Below are positions 5,001-6,333 of a stretch of 6,333 bases of DNA, in pieces (position 1 is the stretch's first letter; the number at the start of each line of letters is the position of its first letter). Made by a program: the position numbers and the translations under genes. This DNA comes from Ramlibacter sp. (GTDB taxonomy: Bacteria > Pseudomonadota > Gammaproteobacteria > Burkholderiales > Burkholderiaceae_C): assembly GCA_028292185.1 (NCBI GenBank), contig JAQGMT010000208.1, positions 1 through 6,333 on the forward strand. The letters are read 5' to 3'. The notes under the pieces are model-generated. The model was given only the letters and a program-made list of their open reading frames with translations. It had not been told where the DNA came from and ran no database searches.

Positions 5001-5420
5001 ATGAAACCGTCCACCCCCTCGGCCGACTGGCCCCTGCGACTTGCAACCTGCGCGATCTTGGTGCTGGGCGCCGCCGGGGTGATGATCTGGCACGGAAAGG
5101 AAGACATTCCACCCGCCAAGGCACAGGGGCCGCAGCAGCGGCGCAGCGCGGACGTGGTCGAAACGGCCGCTCCAGAAGGCACAGCCGCGATCTCTCGTTC
5201 GCCCACGGTGGGTTCCACTGCCCCCGTCACTTTGCAGCCGACCGACCCGTTCACCGCTTTCGTGGAAGCGTCCAAGTCGAACCCGGGGCTGCTCCTGGCA
5301 AGCCAAACGCCTGTGCCGAACACCGAGCAGATGCCCCCCGAAGCATTCAGGCAGGCACTCGAACAGGCCAAGCCGCCACCCCCGCTTCCCATCACGTCCC
5401 CGTTCGGGTCGCCGAACTAA
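5001..5420 (+). CDS. 139-aa single-pass, proline-rich hypothetical protein
   Basis: I do not recognise a domain in this protein. A short cytoplasmic N-terminus (KPSTPSADWP) is followed by one hydrophobic segment, residues about 11-29 (LRLATCAILVLGAAGVMIW). About 110 mostly disordered residues follow, rich in Pro, Ala, Ser, Thr and Gln and ending in a KPPPPLPITSPFGSPN tail. It is probably an inner-membrane protein with its bulk in the periplasm; the segment could instead be an uncleaved or poorly cleaved signal. The ATG is 2 nt after the stop of the substrate-binding gene, with GAGG overlapping that stop, which argues for translational coupling. Coding status is supported by the coupling and by codon use. 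Function is unknown; a partner role for the substrate-binding protein is inference only. Confidence 0.75.
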   Translation: MKPSTPSADWPLRLATCAILVLGAAGVMIWHGKEDIPPAKAQGPQQRRSADVVETAAPEGTAAISRSPTVGSTAPVTLQPTDPFTAFVEASKSNPGLLLASQTPVPNTEQMPPEAFRQALEQAKPPPPLPITSPFGSPN

Positions 5421-5425
5421 GCTTG

Positions 5426-5454
5426 TTGACGCAGCCCAACTAAAGGTTTAGATT
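5426..5454 (+). promoter_or_regulatory. Sigma70-like promoter for the Ig/InlB-repeat protein gene
   Basis: TTGACG (5426-5431, 5 of 6 to TTGACA) and TAGATT (5449-5454, 4 of 6 to TATAAT) are separated by 17 nt, the optimal spacing. The region is unusually AT-rich for this window and lies just after the 139-aa gene stop. It implies a leader of roughly 95-100 nt before the ATG at 5558. The leader contains small GC arms (GGGG near 5463 with CCCC near 5481), but I recognise no known riboswitch. Confidence 0.6.
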
Positions 5455-5557
5455 CTTTCGAGAGGGGCCGCAGTTCGGAATCCCCAGACCTTCAGGGTTC
5501 AGGGACACACTCGATCGAAGTTGCGTTGGCGCCTGTTCGCGGCCAGAGGAGAATTCC

Positions 5558-6333
5558 ATGTTCGCCGAATATTGCGCCCGCTGGCATCGCCGGCTCAAGG
5601 TGCTGTTGCTCGCTTTTGGGCTGGCAGTGTCGGTCAATGCCCATGCGGCCGATACATACGACACGACCACCGGGGTCTTGACGATTCCGTTGCTGGTGAT
5701 CGGCAACACTGCTTTCTTCAACGTCAGGATCACCATCGGTGGTCTTGTCGGCGTGACCGGCGGCACAGCGGTCAATGCTTACGACACCTTCTCGGGCGGG
5801 CAATTGTCGATCCCATCGCTTCAGCTGGGAGCGAATGTTTTCACGAACGTCGTGATCAGGGTGGGAACCATCCTTGGCATCGGCGGCGCGACGCCGGCGT
5901 TCGTGTCCGCCCCCGTGCTGGTGCCGGTCAATCCGCTTGCCGACGCCACCGTCGGGCAAGCGTATACGAAGAGCCTCGTGGGTGGTGTATGGCCTTCGAG
6001 CACTTACACCTATTCGATCGATACGCTTGCGAACGGCTCGCTCCCCACCGGCATGACCATTCACCAGGACGGAACCTTGAGCGGCACGCCGTTCGCCACC
6101 GGCAGGGCGGACGTCAACGGCCACCAGATCCCGAACACCTTCACGTTCGGCGTTTGCGCGACCGACACGTTATCGCGTGTGACGTTAACGCCATGCCCAC
6201 AAACTTCGATCACCGTGAATCCCGCCGCTTCAACGCTCACCGTGTCGAAGGCAGGGACCGGCAGCGGTACCGTCACTTCGTCGCCTGCGGGAATCGCGTG
6301 CGGCGCGACGTGCTCAGCGAGCTTTGCCAGTTC
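5558..6333 (+). CDS. Secreted or surface Ig-like / InlB B-repeat protein, 3'-truncated
   Basis: The frame is open from ATG 5558 to the right edge (258 complete codons); the C-terminus lies outside the window. AGGAG at 5547-5551 sets the start. A signal peptide (RRLKVLLLAFGLAVSVNAHA) ends near residue 30. Two homologous 36-residue repeats follow at 34-69 and 75-110, each starting YDT and running through a TIP/SIP strand, an FxNVxI strand and a GG turn, with a period of 41 residues. Residues about 122-220 resemble a putative-Ig (He_PIG) domain: DATVGQAYTKSL, then LPTGMTIHQDGTLSGTP and FTFGVCATD. From about 227, the KAGTGSGTVTSSPAGIACGATCSASF motif begins a divergent InlB B-repeat. Such proteins are exported and often linked to adhesion or the cell surface. 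No anchor or secretion domain is visible in this part, so the final location is unknown. Confidence 0.85.
   Translation, partial: MFAEYCARWHRRLKVLLLAFGLAVSVNAHAADTYDTTTGVLTIPLLVIGNTAFFNVRITIGGLVGVTGGTAVNAYDTFSGGQLSIPSLQLGANVFTNVVIRVGTILGIGGATPAFVSAPVLVPVNPLADATVGQAYTKSLVGGVWPSSTYTYSIDTLANGSLPTGMTIHQDGTLSGTPFATGRADVNGHQIPNTFTFGVCATDTLSRVTLTPCPQTSITVNPAASTLTVSKAGTGSGTVTSSPAGIACGATCSASFAS

Noticed and set aside
4179..5306. 375-residue and 291-residue minus-strand frames opposite the substrate-binding protein gene
   Set aside because: They are Arg/Ala/Ser/Gly-rich antisense shadows of a strongly supported plus-strand gene, as is usual in high-GC DNA.
5455..5557. Possible riboswitch in the leader of the Ig/InlB-repeat gene
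   Set aside because: Only short GC arms are present, and I recognise no known aptamer core.
5492..6124. 210-residue minus-strand frame opposite the Ig/InlB-repeat gene
   Set aside because: Composition is that of an antisense shadow; the plus strand has a ribosome binding site, signal peptide, repeats and known domains.

Overview
The window is high-GC DNA with proteobacterial codon use and Shine-Dalgarno sites. It suggests a Betaproteobacterium, probably Burkholderiales. That placement rests on GC content, the mix of protein families and the 3' Ig/InlB-type surface protein; no marker gene is present. No rRNA, tRNA, CRISPR array, integrase gene or complete insertion sequence was seen.

Positions 1-4046 are a patchwork of short, unrelated single-domain genes: VOC/glyoxalase (5'-truncated), YCII-like, dfrB (type B dihydrofolate reductase), a GFA-fold protein on the minus strand, DUF1272, an 81-aa unknown, a 203-aa secreted unknown, DUF6463 and DUF2867. 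The best-supported observation is a 78-residue DfrB/R67-type reductase at 658-894. Its stop codon lies inside a convincing integron attC site (889-957). The DNA that follows looks like an integron cassette array or its decayed remains: small orphan genes, one inverted, with degenerate attC-like hairpins. Two short direct repeats, 1493-1528 and 3399-3435, look like the 5' coding end of an IS110/IS1111-type transposase. They bracket four of the genes and may mark past insertions or recombination.

Positions 4219-5420 hold a two-gene unit: an exported ModA-like periplasmic substrate-binding protein and, 2 nt downstream, a 139-aa single-pass, proline-rich protein of unknown role. No transporter permease or ATPase gene is in view.

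A sigma70-like promoter (5426-5454) and about 100 nt of leader precede an open reading frame that runs off the right edge (5558 onward). It encodes a secreted or surface protein with a signal peptide, two 36-residue repeats, a putative-Ig domain and the start of a divergent InlB B-repeat.

The genes of the left half do not form one pathway. VOC-YCII-dfrB are closely spaced and could be co-transcribed; the rest look like independent acquisitions. The main biological interest is a divergent, presumably trimethoprim-insensitive DfrB in an environmental-looking cassette context, with Ser in place of the usual Cys at position 47.
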